A DNA stretch of 64,000 nucleotides, from positions 1 through 64,000 of the forward strand of contig BMVA01000014.1 of NCBI GenBank assembly GCA_014650475.1, in the 5' to 3' direction. Shown piece by piece: positions 52,045 to 60,774 of this stretch. The position numbers and the translations under genes are program-made. The DNA comes from Streptomyces albogriseolus. Its GTDB lineage: Bacteria; Actinomycetota; Actinomycetes; Streptomycetales; Streptomycetaceae. Within the stretch, counting starts at the first letter, position 1. Each line of letters opens with the position of its first letter. The notes under the pieces were generated by a model. The model ran no database searches. It saw only the letters and a program-made list of their open reading frames with translations, and was not told the origin of the DNA.

Positions 52045-53193
52045 TCAGTCCAGCAGCTGGTCGAGCGAGTTCTCCCACTCGTCGAAGAATCCCTCGGGCC
52101 ACTGTTCGAGCATGCCGTCCTTGTCGATGCGCGGCGTGACGACCTCGGTGCCCGCCCCATTGCCGCTGAAGTAGTGCACGACCGCATCTTCGTGCCGAAG
52201 GACACTATGTTTTACGGCGATGCGCACACCGTTCAGCACGTGGTCGCTGTGCGTCTCGACGATCAGCTGAGCGCCGGTGGCGGCGGCTGCGGAGAGCAGC
52301 GCGGCCATCCTGCTCTGCCCCTTGGGATGCAGGTGCGCCTCTGGGTTCTCCAGCAGGATCAGGCTCTCGGACGTGGCGGTGAGGCAGGCGACCACGACGG
52401 GCAGCGCGTAGGTGAGACCGAAGCCGACGTGGGTGGGGCGCCGACGGCGAGTGGCGTTGATGCCGGCGGTGCCGCCGAAGCCGTAGGAGAGGCGGACCGA
52501 GTCCGTGCCTTCGACAGGATCCGTCTCGATGTTGACGCCCGGACACAGCTCCTGCATCCAGGCGATCGTCTGGTCCAGGAGTTGGGGAGAGGTCGCGCCG
52601 CGATGGCGGAGCGGACCGTCCGGCACTTCTATGGGTACGTCCTGCTCCGTGTGATGGCGCAGGCAGTTGACGGTGTGCTCACCCCGCACGCCGAGGAAGC
52701 CGCGCGCGATGGCGATCTGGTGGGAGCGGGGGTAAGTGACCGCCGGGGTGATGCGGTCGGCGTGCAGGTACTGGAACGGCTGCTCGGCCACGTGCGAGCG
52801 GACCGACCCCTCCGCCAGGGGCATGACGTCCCGATCGGGATGACGAAAGTCGTACGCGGCGGCCCACGTACGCTGCTCGCCGTCTTCCTCAATGATGAAG
52901 CCCACAAGTGGCTCCTTTACGGCGGGGAGTTCCTCCACGGGCCCAAAGTCCTCATGCAGGACATCTTGTGCGGTGCCGAGGGCCACGAGGTCACCGTTGA
53001 GCAGCAGCCCTCCCCCAGCATGCTTGGTCCGGGTGAGCATCTGCGTCTCGTACGACTGCCGCAGCAGCGCCAGTGCCTGAAGAACGCTGCTCTTACCCGA
53101 GGAGTTGAGACCGGTGAGGAGCGTCAGCGGGCCGAGGGGCAGTTCCAGACGCCGGAACGCCTTGAAGTTGATCAGCTTGATGTGGTTGATCAC
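52045..53193 (-). CDS. AAA ATPase, OLD-like (DUF3696 type)
   Basis: 382 residues, GTG start overlapping the stop of the DUF262 gene (GTGA). Walker A at residues 28-35 (GLNSSGKS), then the SMC/ABC-like insert, Walker B-like LILLENPEAHLHPKGQS and switch His in IVETHSDHVLNGVRIAV, the set of RecF/OLD-family ATPases with a C-terminal DUF3696-like region. No Toprim nuclease follows. It is the ATPase of a likely phage-defence operon. Confidence 0.85.
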   Translation of the reverse strand: MINHIKLINFKAFRRLELPLGPLTLLTGLNSSGKSSVLQALALLRQSYETQMLTRTKHAGGGLLLNGDLVALGTAQDVLHEDFGPVEELPAVKEPLVGFIIEEDGEQRTWAAAYDFRHPDRDVMPLAEGSVRSHVAEQPFQYLHADRITPAVTYPRSHQIAIARGFLGVRGEHTVNCLRHHTEQDVPIEVPDGPLRHRGATSPQLLDQTIAWMQELCPGVNIETDPVEGTDSVRLSYGFGGTAGINATRRRRPTHVGFGLTYALPVVVACLTATSESLILLENPEAHLHPKGQSRMAALLSAAAATGAQLIVETHSDHVLNGVRIAVKHSVLRHEDAVVHYFSGNGAGTEVVTPRIDKDGMLEQWPEGFFDEWENSLDQLLD

Positions 53194-54455
53194 TGCTCGA
53201 CTTCGCTCCGTTCCTCGCCGAGCGCGTCCTCAAAGAGCTCCTTAACAGCGTCGAACCGCTTCCGCACCTTCCTGGCGTCGCCGGTGCCCACGGAGATGGC
53301 GCGCTCGAACTCCACGTCATCCATGAGTTCCGCGAAGGCACCGAGGACGTCGATCTGCCGCAGCGCCTCGCGGTCGTCGTCGTCGAGGCTCGCGAGATTG
53401 ACGGCAACCGCCTCGAAGAGTGCCTTGTTAATGGGTGACTTGCGCTGCTGGTTCCGGCGGTACTTGCGGAAGGCATGATGTCCGAAGATTTCCCTGGCCG
53501 CGATCATCGCCGTGATGAACTCGCTTCGCAGCCGGCCCTCTTCCACGCTGTCGAGACGGTTCACCTGATGCATCGCCTCGGCGAGAAAAGCGTCGAAGTC
53601 ACCGGGCTTGTACGCGTGCGGGGAGGTCATCCGGAACGCCAGAAAGCGCAGGACCATCTCCCGGTCGGCCATCCGGTCACCGACGACGCTGTAGCCGGTG
53701 GCCTGCCGGAACTCCTTGGTCTCCGCGAGCTCCGCGAGAAGCGTGCGGGCCCTTCCCGGGATGAGCGCGTGCCGGATCTCCTGCCGGGTGAGGGGCTCGC
53801 CTCCGGTGTTGATGCGCGCGAAGACGTTGAACATCACCGGCTCGGGAGTGCCTCGCCGGATGACATGGACGACGACCTCCGTCTCGCGTAGCCGGATCTG
53901 GAGTTTTCCGGAAAGGTCCGCGAAGCCCGCGCCCTCGAAGTTGCGCAGATACTCCAGGCCCGTCAGCTTCAGCGGGTCGGCTCCGACCGTCTGCGGCTCC
54001 AGGAAGCGGGCGATCGACGTGAGCCGCTGGATGCCGTCGACGATGGCCCAACTGCCGTCCTTGTTCTCAGCGGCGTAGAAGGACGGGATAGGGATGCGCA
54101 ACAGCAGCGACTCGATGAGGCGGCTCTGCTTGCCGTCGGTCCAGATGCCCGCCTTGCGCTGGAAGTCCGGGGCGAGGTCGATCATCTCGTTGCGCAGCCG
54201 GGACAGCAGCAGATCGACGGTCGTCGTCCGGGTGTCAATGTCGATGTGCTCGGGGTCGAAGGGAGAGGTGATCTGTTCGATCACCACGTCCTCGGCCTCC
54301 TCGCGCTCGATGTCGGTCGGCCGGCCGTCGGCGGTGACCTCCACGGAGAACAGGGATGAATCAAGCTCTCCGGCATCCGCCGCAGCGTCCTGATACCGCT
54401 CGAACACCGACCGTTGGTCCCGGGTACGCCCCTGACTCTCCTCCAGCGCTGCCAT
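53190..54455 (-). CDS. DUF262 protein (ParB/DGQR type)
   Basis: 421 residues. The DUF262 core has DFQRKAGIWTDGKQSRLIESLLLRIPIP and the signature DGIQRLTSI (Asp140-Gly-Ile-Gln-Arg144, the DGQR motif), then VFARINTGGEPLTRQEIRHAL. Members share a ParB/Srx fold and hydrolyse nucleotides or DNA. First gene of the operon with the AAA and third protein. Composition of three genes recalls Menshen-like defence systems; the match is not proven. Confidence 0.85.
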   Translation of the reverse strand: MAALEESQGRTRDQRSVFERYQDAAADAGELDSSLFSVEVTADGRPTDIEREEAEDVVIEQITSPFDPEHIDIDTRTTTVDLLLSRLRNEMIDLAPDFQRKAGIWTDGKQSRLIESLLLRIPIPSFYAAENKDGSWAIVDGIQRLTSIARFLEPQTVGADPLKLTGLEYLRNFEGAGFADLSGKLQIRLRETEVVVHVIRRGTPEPVMFNVFARINTGGEPLTRQEIRHALIPGRARTLLAELAETKEFRQATGYSVVGDRMADREMVLRFLAFRMTSPHAYKPGDFDAFLAEAMHQVNRLDSVEEGRLRSEFITAMIAAREIFGHHAFRKYRRNQQRKSPINKALFEAVAVNLASLDDDDREALRQIDVLGAFAELMDDVEFERAISVGTGDARKVRKRFDAVKELFEDALGEERSEVEQ

Positions 54456-54821
54456 GTCGTCTCGTCACCCTCCCCCTCATGCCATGTGGGCTCATCGTGT
54501 CCTCTTCGATCGCTCCACCACCCTACCGTCCGTGATTTCGTGGTGACGGTCGATCGGACTGAGCAGGGCGGAGAGTTGACGGTGGGCGCGCCGGACATCT
54601 GGGCTCCTCGGCAGCGGACTGGGGTTCCCTCGCTGTGGACAAACGCCGACGATCTGCCGCCCCTCCCAGTGCAGGGCTTCGCGGAGGTGCGGCCAGATCG
54701 CGGCAAGGCCGGAGATCCCCGCGGCCACCAGCAACCCCGAAACCGGTTCCCGCCCGGGACGAGGAAGGCCCCGGCGATCAGGGCCTGTTGTGGAAGGGGC
54801 GTCGTCAGTCGTCGTTGAGGA
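54456..54821. other. region upstream of the DUF262 operon
   Basis: No convincing gene on either strand. It must hold the promoter of the DUF262 operon (minus strand, start at 54455) and ends at the CTAG that flanks the IS element. Confidence 0.5.
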
Positions 54822-54840
54822 CTAGCCTCGATCTTTCGTG

Positions 54841-54869
54841 AGGGTCCGCCGACGGAGTCGGTGGACCCT
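54841..54869. terminator. hairpin inside the left end of the IS
   Basis: 13-bp stem AGGGTCCGCCGAC / GTCGGTGGACCCT (one mismatch in Watson-Crick terms, G-T in RNA) with a three-base loop, followed on the + strand by TTCGCTTTCC. It could end outside transcripts entering the element or the transposase mRNA. Confidence 0.6.
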
Positions 54870-54987
54870 TTCGCTTTCCGGAGCTGACGGTGGGCAGGCC
54901 GGCGGCCCGGCTGTCGCGTCGGGTGGGCGCCGGGTTCCACTGCCCGGGATCGGGTGGTGCTGTCGTCGGGACGGTTGAGGTTGCTGG

Positions 54988-56364
54988 TCAGCCGGGGGTG
55001 GGCAGGAGCATGAGCCGTTCGAGAGCGGCGGTGATCTCGCCGGTCCAGGGCCAGTGCTGGGTGAGGCGGAGAATCCTGCGTCGGCCGGTGGTGACGAGCT
55101 GAGCGGCCGCGGAGAACAGGCGGAATCGCAGGCGGCGGGGTTCCCAGAGTCGGGCCTTGCCGGTGAGGGCGAGCATGGGCATCCAGGCCAGCAGGTCGAG
55201 GGCGATCTGGACGATCTCGAGCCAGACCTTGTTCTGGGCTGCTGTGTGCAGGGGCAGGTTGCGCAGGCCGGTCGTGCGGGCGGCCCGGATCCGGTCCTCG
55301 GCCCGGGCCCGTAGCCGGTGACGGAGCTCGAGTTCGGCGATCGGTCGGTCAGGGGTATTGGTCGCAAAGCACGTGATCCGCATGCCGTCCGCGTCCGTGA
55401 TCCTCAACTGAGCACCAGGATGGGGCCGTTCCTTGCGGACGATCAGTCGCATGCCCTTGGGCCAGCCGTCCAGGAGCTTGCCGGTGAGCTCGGCGACCCA
55501 GGCCCCGTCACGGACCTCACCGTTCGTCTCGACGGCCGGCGTCCAGGCTGAGGCGGGGACCTTCAGCACGTGCTCGTGGATCGCTTCGGTGATCACCAAG
55601 CCGACCGAGTAGGACAGCCATCGGCCTCGCCTGGCGAGCCAGGACACGAAGTCGTGGGTGCCGCCTGCAGAGTCGGTGCGGATCAGGGTCTGCCGCCCTC
55701 GCCGGTAGTGCTTCGGCAGTTGGGCCAGGGCGAGTTGGGCGGTGGTGATGTGGTCGGCTGCCGTGTTGGAGCCCGCATTTCCCGGCCTGAGGAGGGCGGC
55801 GACGGGCTCACCGGTTCCGCCCGGTCCGTGGTCGACGAAGGCGGTCAGCGGGTGATGGCCGTAGGTCTTCTTCCAGGTCGCGGCCGCGTCCTCCTTGTCG
55901 GAATGCGCGACCACAAGGACACCGTCGAGGTCGACTATGACCTGGCCGTCGGCGTCCGGAGCGTTCTCGCCGGCCAACGACCAGGCACGATGGCGGACGC
56001 CGGAACGTGCGGACCGGATGGCCTGCAAGGCTTTCTCGCCGGAGGCGGCGAGGGTGTCGATCAGGCGGGAGATGGTCGGGTCGGAGGCGACCGGGCCGAA
56101 GACGGCTGGCTCACACCGCAGCATCGCGACATCCGCGAGGCAGTCCCCGCCCAGTGCGACCGCCAGGGCGACGTCCAGGAGGGCCTTGCCGGGATCGTGG
56201 ACGGCCCGCGGCTTGCGCCACGGAGCCAGAGCCTGGGATATGGCCTGGTCAAGACCAGTCTTGCGGACTGTTTCGACGAGCAGGACCGACCCGGCCTGGG
56301 AGACGACCTGGCGGCCGTCGTCCTGGACACGGACGCGGGGGTAGGACCCGATAGAGTGCTTCAC
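54988..56364 (-). CDS. IS1380-family transposase
   Basis: 458 residues from GTG 56364 (KHSIGSYPRVRVQ), preferred over a longer frame to 56433 because known relatives begin this way. DDE-type: first Asp in VIVDLDGVLVVAHSDKE, second in TLIRTDSAGGTHDFV, and a later Glu; family stretch ALGGDCLADVAMLR, FGPVASDPTISRLID. The frame is intact, so the element may still move. Confidence 0.92.
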   Translation of the reverse strand: MKHSIGSYPRVRVQDDGRQVVSQAGSVLLVETVRKTGLDQAISQALAPWRKPRAVHDPGKALLDVALAVALGGDCLADVAMLRCEPAVFGPVASDPTISRLIDTLAASGEKALQAIRSARSGVRHRAWSLAGENAPDADGQVIVDLDGVLVVAHSDKEDAAATWKKTYGHHPLTAFVDHGPGGTGEPVAALLRPGNAGSNTAADHITTAQLALAQLPKHYRRGRQTLIRTDSAGGTHDFVSWLARRGRWLSYSVGLVITEAIHEHVLKVPASAWTPAVETNGEVRDGAWVAELTGKLLDGWPKGMRLIVRKERPHPGAQLRITDADGMRITCFATNTPDRPIAELELRHRLRARAEDRIRAARTTGLRNLPLHTAAQNKVWLEIVQIALDLLAWMPMLALTGKARLWEPRRLRFRLFSAAAQLVTTGRRRILRLTQHWPWTGEITAALERLMLLPTPG

Positions 56365-56495
56365 CTGGGAAGTGCCTCCGGCGGTGCAGGAACAAGGACC
56401 TCGACAATCCTCATTCTTGCTGGTCAGAGGCACTTTCTGCTTTCCTGACCGCCTGCCGGACAGCCTGCTTCATGAAAGCGGGAGGCTAGATCCCT

Positions 56496-56660
56496 GACCT
56501 GATCGCGCTCCTGGCCGCAGCCGAAGAGGCGAGCGGCGGACCCGATGTCGGCACGATCCTCGGCAGCTTCGTCCAGTACGGCATGGTCGGCGTGTTCGCT
56601 CTCCTGCTCGTCCTCGGCGTCGTCGTTCGTGGGCCGACCCGGCCACCGCCATGGGATGAT
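56496..56660 (+). pseudogene. possible fragment of a small membrane protein
   Basis: One frame reads LIALLAAAEEASGG, then VGTILGSFVQYGMVGVFALL and LLVLGVVV, one membrane helix like those of small phage or plasmid membrane proteins, and then loses sense. A stop lies at the CTAG next to the IS, no good start exists, and the frame continues by chance into the methylase gene. Probably a remnant, low confidence. Confidence 0.3.
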
Positions 56661-56671
56661 CAATCCCATGG
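56649..56671. promoter_or_regulatory. palindrome in front of the N6-methylase gene
   Basis: CCATGGGAT, five-base centre, ATCCCATGG: perfect 9-bp arms, ending 25 bases before the methylase ATG. It is placed like an operator, perhaps for self-control by the methylase or a missing regulator. Confidence 0.55.
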
Positions 56672-56696
56672 AGGGCACCGGCCTGCGGAGGACAGC

Positions 56697-59600
56697 ATGA
56701 GTGACGGCACCGGGCATCTGTCCAAGCTCGTCTGGTCGGTGGCCGATCTGCTGCGCGGCGACTTCAAGTCTTCCGAGTACGGGCGGGTGATCCTGCCGTT
56801 CACGGTGCTGCGTCGGCTGGACTGCCTGCTGGCCCCGAGCCGGCAGGCGGTGCTCGATGAGGCCGAGCGCACCGACGGCGACCAGGAGCGTGAGCAGCGC
56901 CTGACGGCCGCCTCGGGTTGGCCCTTCTACAACTCCAGCCGGTTCTCCATGGAGAGCGTGCTCAGCGATCCGGAGAACGCCGACCGGTTGCTCCTGGCCC
57001 ATGTCGACGGGTACTCCCGGAACGTCAGGGAACTACTGGACGGCTTCGAGTTCGAGCGGACCGTCACCCGCCTACACCAGGCCCGACTCCTCTACCGCGT
57101 CGTCGCGCAGTTCGTGTCGATCGACCTGGGGCAGATGATCACCGACGACCACATGGAGAGCCTCTTCGAGGAGCTCGTCCGGCGGTTCGCGGAGAGCGGC
57201 AACGAGGCGAGCGGGGAGCACTACACCCCCCGGGACGTCGCCCACCTGATGGCCGGCTTCCTCGTTGCCGCCGACTCGGACCTCCTGACGTCGCCGCATG
57301 CCGTCCGCACTATCCTGGATCCGGCCTGCGGGACGGCCGGCCTGCTGACCGAGGCTGCCTCGTACATCGCGTTGATGAACCCCCAGGCGGACGTCACGCT
57401 GTACGGCCAGGAGATAAACCGGGAGTCATGGGCCATCTCCCGTGCCACCATGATGACCAGTGGCCGCCGGGCCTCGACGATCGCCTTCGGGAACGTCTTC
57501 GCCGAGGACGGGCACCAGGGAACTGCCTTCGACTACCTCGTCGCCAATCCGCCGTTCGGCGTTGACTGGAAGAAGAGCGAGTACGCGGTCCGGTCGGAGC
57601 ACGAGCAGCTCGGTTTCGCGGGCCGCTTCGGAGCCGGTCTTCCCCGGATCAACGACGGCTCACTGCTCTTCCTGCAGCACATGCTGGCGAAGATGAAGCC
57701 GGTGAGCGCCTCGGGCGAGGGCGGCAGCCGAATCGCGGTCATCTTCAACAGCTCCCCGATGTACGTCGGGGGTGCGGGGTCCGGCGAATCGGACATCCGG
57801 CGGTGGATCGTGGAAAACGACTGGCTTGAGGCCGTGGTCGCGCTGCCCGACCACCTCTTCTACAACACCGGCATCAGCACCTACCTGTGGGTCCTCAGCA
57901 ACCGCAAGCCGGCACAGCGCAGTGGCCAGGTGCTGCTGCTGAACGCTCAGGACCAGTGGCAGCGGATGCGCCGCTCCATCGGCTCTAAGCGCAAATACAT
58001 CACGTCGGACCAGATCGCCGAGATCACCGGGCTCTACCTGGAAACCATATCCGCCGACCCCGCCCAGCAGCCGGACGACCGGGTCCGCGTCGTCTCCACC
58101 CACGAACTGATGTACCAGCGCGTCACGCTCGATCAACCGCTGCGGCTCAGGTACGAGCTGTCCGAGGAGGTCCTGACTCGGCTCGCCGAATCGCGCGTGA
58201 TCCAGAAGACCCATGATCCAGCTGCCCTGGTGGCCGCCCTGCGTCCGCTGGTCGGCTCGACGTGGACGAAGGGCCAGGAGGCCGTCACGGCGCTACGCCG
58301 GGCGGTCGCCTCGGCCGGCGTGAGCTGGCCGCGCGGGAAGGTCTTCGAGGCGGCGGTCCGCAAGGCCGTCGGCGTACGCGATGGCGACGGAGAGCCGCAG
58401 CGGATCGGCGAGGCGTACGAGCCGGATCCCGAGCTGCGCGAGTTCGTCCACCTGCCGCTGCAGGTGGATCCGATGGACCACCTCCGACGCGAAGTGCACC
58501 CGACCGCTCCGGATGCCTGGATCGACGACAGCAGGACGCGGGTGGGTTGCGAGATCCCATCCGCGCTCTTCTACCGGCCGGAACTGGACGGCGAGTTCGA
58601 ACTTTTACGTAACCTGGCCAGGTTGGAGACCACGCGGGTCCACCCGCCGCAGCGCGGCGAGGAGCAGGAGGACGGCGCCGACCGGCCCAAGCACCTGCGC
58701 GCCCAGGACCTCCACGAGGCGGACTCGGCCGTTGAGCTCCCGGACGCGCCGGAGGATGGGGTGGCGCTGACCCTGTGCTCGGGCGGCATGCTCGTCGGAC
58801 GGCCGGGGAACTGGCGCCTGCTGCCGCAGGGCTTCGGCGAGGCGGCGACCTCGCTCTTCGTGCTGCAGCCGCTCCGAGGTAGCGGCCAGGCGCTCTGCGA
58901 GTGGTTGAACTCCCGTAAGGACAACGGGCAGTACCCCAGCGCTCGCGATCTGCTGGACACGCACGTCCCCGTCGACCTGGTGACCGACAGCGAGGTGGAG
59001 AGCCTCCTGGAGACCGTGCAGGAGGGGCGGCGCGCATTGCGGACCACGATGTCGGGAATCCTGCCCAACGTCTTCGGCAGCGGCGAAAGGGACGTCCAGG
59101 GGGTTCGGAACGAGATCAGGGCCGCCGCCCACGAGGCCGGCCTGATCGGCGAACTTGTGCGCCCGCTGGACGACCCAATCTCGCGCGCCGAGTGGAGCTT
59201 TCCGTACCACGCCGCCGCGCTGTCCCGTCGGTACCGGGTCAGCACGCACCCGGCGGAGCGGAAGGACGGACTGCTCAAGCTGGGCGAGGGCCTGGCCCGG
59301 GTGCTAGGTGTGCTGGCGCTCACCGAGCTCGCCGCATCGAACGGCTTCTCCCGGAACCTGCGCAAGCAGTTCCGGACCGGCGCCACCTTCGGCACCTGGC
59401 TCTGGATCCTCGATCGGCTGGAGGCCGAGGGAATCGAGCCCCGCATCCAACAGCTCGCCACCGTACGCGACCGGGGAAACGCACGCGCGCTACTGGGCCA
59501 CATCAAGGATTTCAGAAACACCTCGCACCACGCGCACGGCGTCCGCGCCAGCCATCAGCTGGCGGAGGACGTCGAGCGGCTGGAACCGCACATCGTGCGG

Positions 59601-59951
59601 GCGATCAGTGCGGTCAGCTGGCTCTCTGGGACGCACTGGGACTGGGTGGAGCGGTGCGAGTACCTCGACGAGGGCTCGTACCGGATAGTCGGGCTCCGGC
59701 TGAGGGGCAGCCATCCGAGCTGGGAGCCGTTCGTGCGGTCGAGCACCCAGCCGCTTCGGCCCGACCGCATTTACGTGGACAGTGCCCCCTACGGGGCTCC
59801 GGTCGATCTCTGGCCGTTCGCTGTCGTCAGCCTGTGCGAGGAGTGTCGGACCCGGGAGCTCTTCCTGCTTAATGAAGCCCGGGACGACCAGCTGACGCTC
59901 CGTAGCCTGGAGGAGCATTCGCTGGAGATGACGTACGGCCCGCCCGAGTAG
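56697..59951 (+). CDS. large N6-adenine methylase fusion (HsdM-like plus C-terminal domains)
   Basis: 1084 residues from ATG 56697 (GCGGAGGACAGC upstream). Residues about 1-130 HsdM N-terminal helix bundle; about 170-480 methylase with motif I DPACGTAG at 208 and catalytic motif NPPFGVDW at 284; about 480-650 HsdM C-terminal region; about 690-800 a part like a specificity or partner domain (LTLCSGGMLVGRPGNWRLLP); about 880-985 a helical region with R940-N-T-S-H-H (an Rx4H pattern as in HEPN RNases); and a C-terminal domain with CEECRTRELF. It is much longer than HsdM (about 500). No restriction subunit is next to it. It may be a stand-alone defence protein. Confidence 0.82.
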   Translation: MSDGTGHLSKLVWSVADLLRGDFKSSEYGRVILPFTVLRRLDCLLAPSRQAVLDEAERTDGDQEREQRLTAASGWPFYNSSRFSMESVLSDPENADRLLLAHVDGYSRNVRELLDGFEFERTVTRLHQARLLYRVVAQFVSIDLGQMITDDHMESLFEELVRRFAESGNEASGEHYTPRDVAHLMAGFLVAADSDLLTSPHAVRTILDPACGTAGLLTEAASYIALMNPQADVTLYGQEINRESWAISRATMMTSGRRASTIAFGNVFAEDGHQGTAFDYLVANPPFGVDWKKSEYAVRSEHEQLGFAGRFGAGLPRINDGSLLFLQHMLAKMKPVSASGEGGSRIAVIFNSSPMYVGGAGSGESDIRRWIVENDWLEAVVALPDHLFYNTGISTYLWVLSNRKPAQRSGQVLLLNAQDQWQRMRRSIGSKRKYITSDQIAEITGLYLETISADPAQQPDDRVRVVSTHELMYQRVTLDQPLRLRYELSEEVLTRLAESRVIQKTHDPAALVAALRPLVGSTWTKGQEAVTALRRAVASAGVSWPRGKVFEAAVRKAVGVRDGDGEPQRIGEAYEPDPELREFVHLPLQVDPMDHLRREVHPTAPDAWIDDSRTRVGCEIPSALFYRPELDGEFELLRNLARLETTRVHPPQRGEEQEDGADRPKHLRAQDLHEADSAVELPDAPEDGVALTLCSGGMLVGRPGNWRLLPQGFGEAATSLFVLQPLRGSGQALCEWLNSRKDNGQYPSARDLLDTHVPVDLVTDSEVESLLETVQEGRRALRTTMSGILPNVFGSGERDVQGVRNEIRAAAHEAGLIGELVRPLDDPISRAEWSFPYHAAALSRRYRVSTHPAERKDGLLKLGEGLARVLGVLALTELAASNGFSRNLRKQFRTGATFGTWLWILDRLEAEGIEPRIQQLATVRDRGNARALLGHIKDFRNTSHHAHGVRASHQLAEDVERLEPHIVRAISAVSWLSGTHWDWVERCEYLDEGSYRIVGLRLRGSHPSWEPFVRSSTQPLRPDRIYVDSAPYGAPVDLWPFAVVSLCEECRTRELFLLNEARDDQLTLRSLEEHSLEMTYGPPE

Positions 59952-60019
59952 CGGCAGGGCCAGGCTGAGCGACCTGGCGCGGCTGCGCCGGGTGCGGACC
60001 GGCTCTAGGCGACGCCCAC

Positions 60020-60130
60020 CTCCGGCCGATCCGGTTTCACGAATTCCGCCATTCCACGGCGACGCTGCTCCGGGAACAGGGCGCCTAACTCGTCGTCATC
60101 AAGAAACTCCGGCACCCTGGCGGTGCTGCG
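60020..60130 (+). pseudogene. relic of a tyrosine recombinase
   Basis: From 60026 the frame reads PIRFHEFRHSTATLLREQGA, then a stop codon, then LVVIKKLRHPGG. This is the C-terminal H-x-x-R box of phage-type integrases (canonical HDLRHSTATLLLEQG followed by LVVIKELLGH) interrupted by TAA at 60086. Only about 35 residues remain. It marks an old integration site in the island. Flanks 59952-60019 and 60131-60243 hold nothing else I can support. Confidence 0.75.
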
Positions 60131-60243
60131 AAGGAGCGGAGCGGACCACAGGACTCAGGCAGGTAGCGTGACAGCCTCTGCTCAGGCGGCAATTGACCGC
60201 ACCAGATCGCCGCACGTGTGTTGTGCTCCTCCTCCCTGAGTCG

Positions 60244-60696
60244 TCAGGCGACAATCACACAGACGAGAAGGAGGGAGAGCCCGTACAGGGCTATAGCGAG
60301 GTGCAGCCCCACCCACAGGCGGTGAAGCCGAATGCGGTGCAGCCGGGGAAACTCGCGGTAGTGCGCCGCGCGTGCTCGGGCGAGCCCTTCATCGGACCCC
60401 AGCACGCCCCGGTCCGCCAGGTCGCGTGTCAACGCCCGTGCCTGGGTGAGGTGGTAGGAGGCCCGCTCGTAGTACTTGGCCACCGCCACAGCCCCGTAGA
60501 CTCCAGTCGTCGCGACGAAGAGGCACAAAGGCAGGACGTTCAGCGTGAATTTCTGCTGGACGATCAGACCGCTCAGGGCTGCAGTGACGATGAGCAGGAG
60601 GTTCGTCAATGTGGAGCGCTGGGACTCACACTGCCGCAGTTGCTCGCGGTGCTCCTTCCAATAGGCGCGTATCACCTCTTCCGACGTCTCGGCCAT
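60244..60696 (-). CDS. small three-helix membrane protein
   Basis: 150 residues from ATG 60696 (GGGGG upstream; a TTG three bases earlier is the alternative). Hydrophobic segments at about 30-50 (LTNLLLIVTAALSGLIVQ), 52-75 (VLPLCLFVATTGVYGAVAVA) and 127-150 (LWVGLHLAIALYGLSLLLV), with a charged cytoplasmic helix between. The layout recalls SLATT-like or other membrane effectors of defence systems. Divergent from the DUF4062 gene with 78 bases between. Confidence 0.75.
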   Translation of the reverse strand: MAETSEEVIRAYWKEHREQLRQCESQRSTLTNLLLIVTAALSGLIVQQKFTLNVLPLCLFVATTGVYGAVAVAKYYERASYHLTQARALTRDLADRGVLGSDEGLARARAAHYREFPRLHRIRLHRLWVGLHLAIALYGLSLLLVCVIVA

Positions 60697-60774
60697 CAAA
60701 CCCCCAGTTGAATGCTGGCACCAGCCACCCGGTTCGCCTCACAGCAGAACCCTCAGCAGTGGAGACACCGTAGC

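Larger units (their letters stand above)
54826..56485 (-). mobile_element. IS1380-family insertion sequence, complete
   Basis: About 1660 bp, the usual IS1380 length. The ends are imperfect inverted repeats CCTCGATCTTTCGTGA (left) and CCTCCCGCTTTCATGA (right, complement strand). Both are flanked by CTAG (54822-54825 and 56486-56489), which reads as a 4-bp target-site duplication. It contains one transposase gene with an intact frame. Confidence 0.85.

Noticed and set aside
54414-54818. 134-codon plus-strand open frame upstream of the IS
   Set aside because: Overlaps the DUF262 start, has no ribosome site and no domain pattern.
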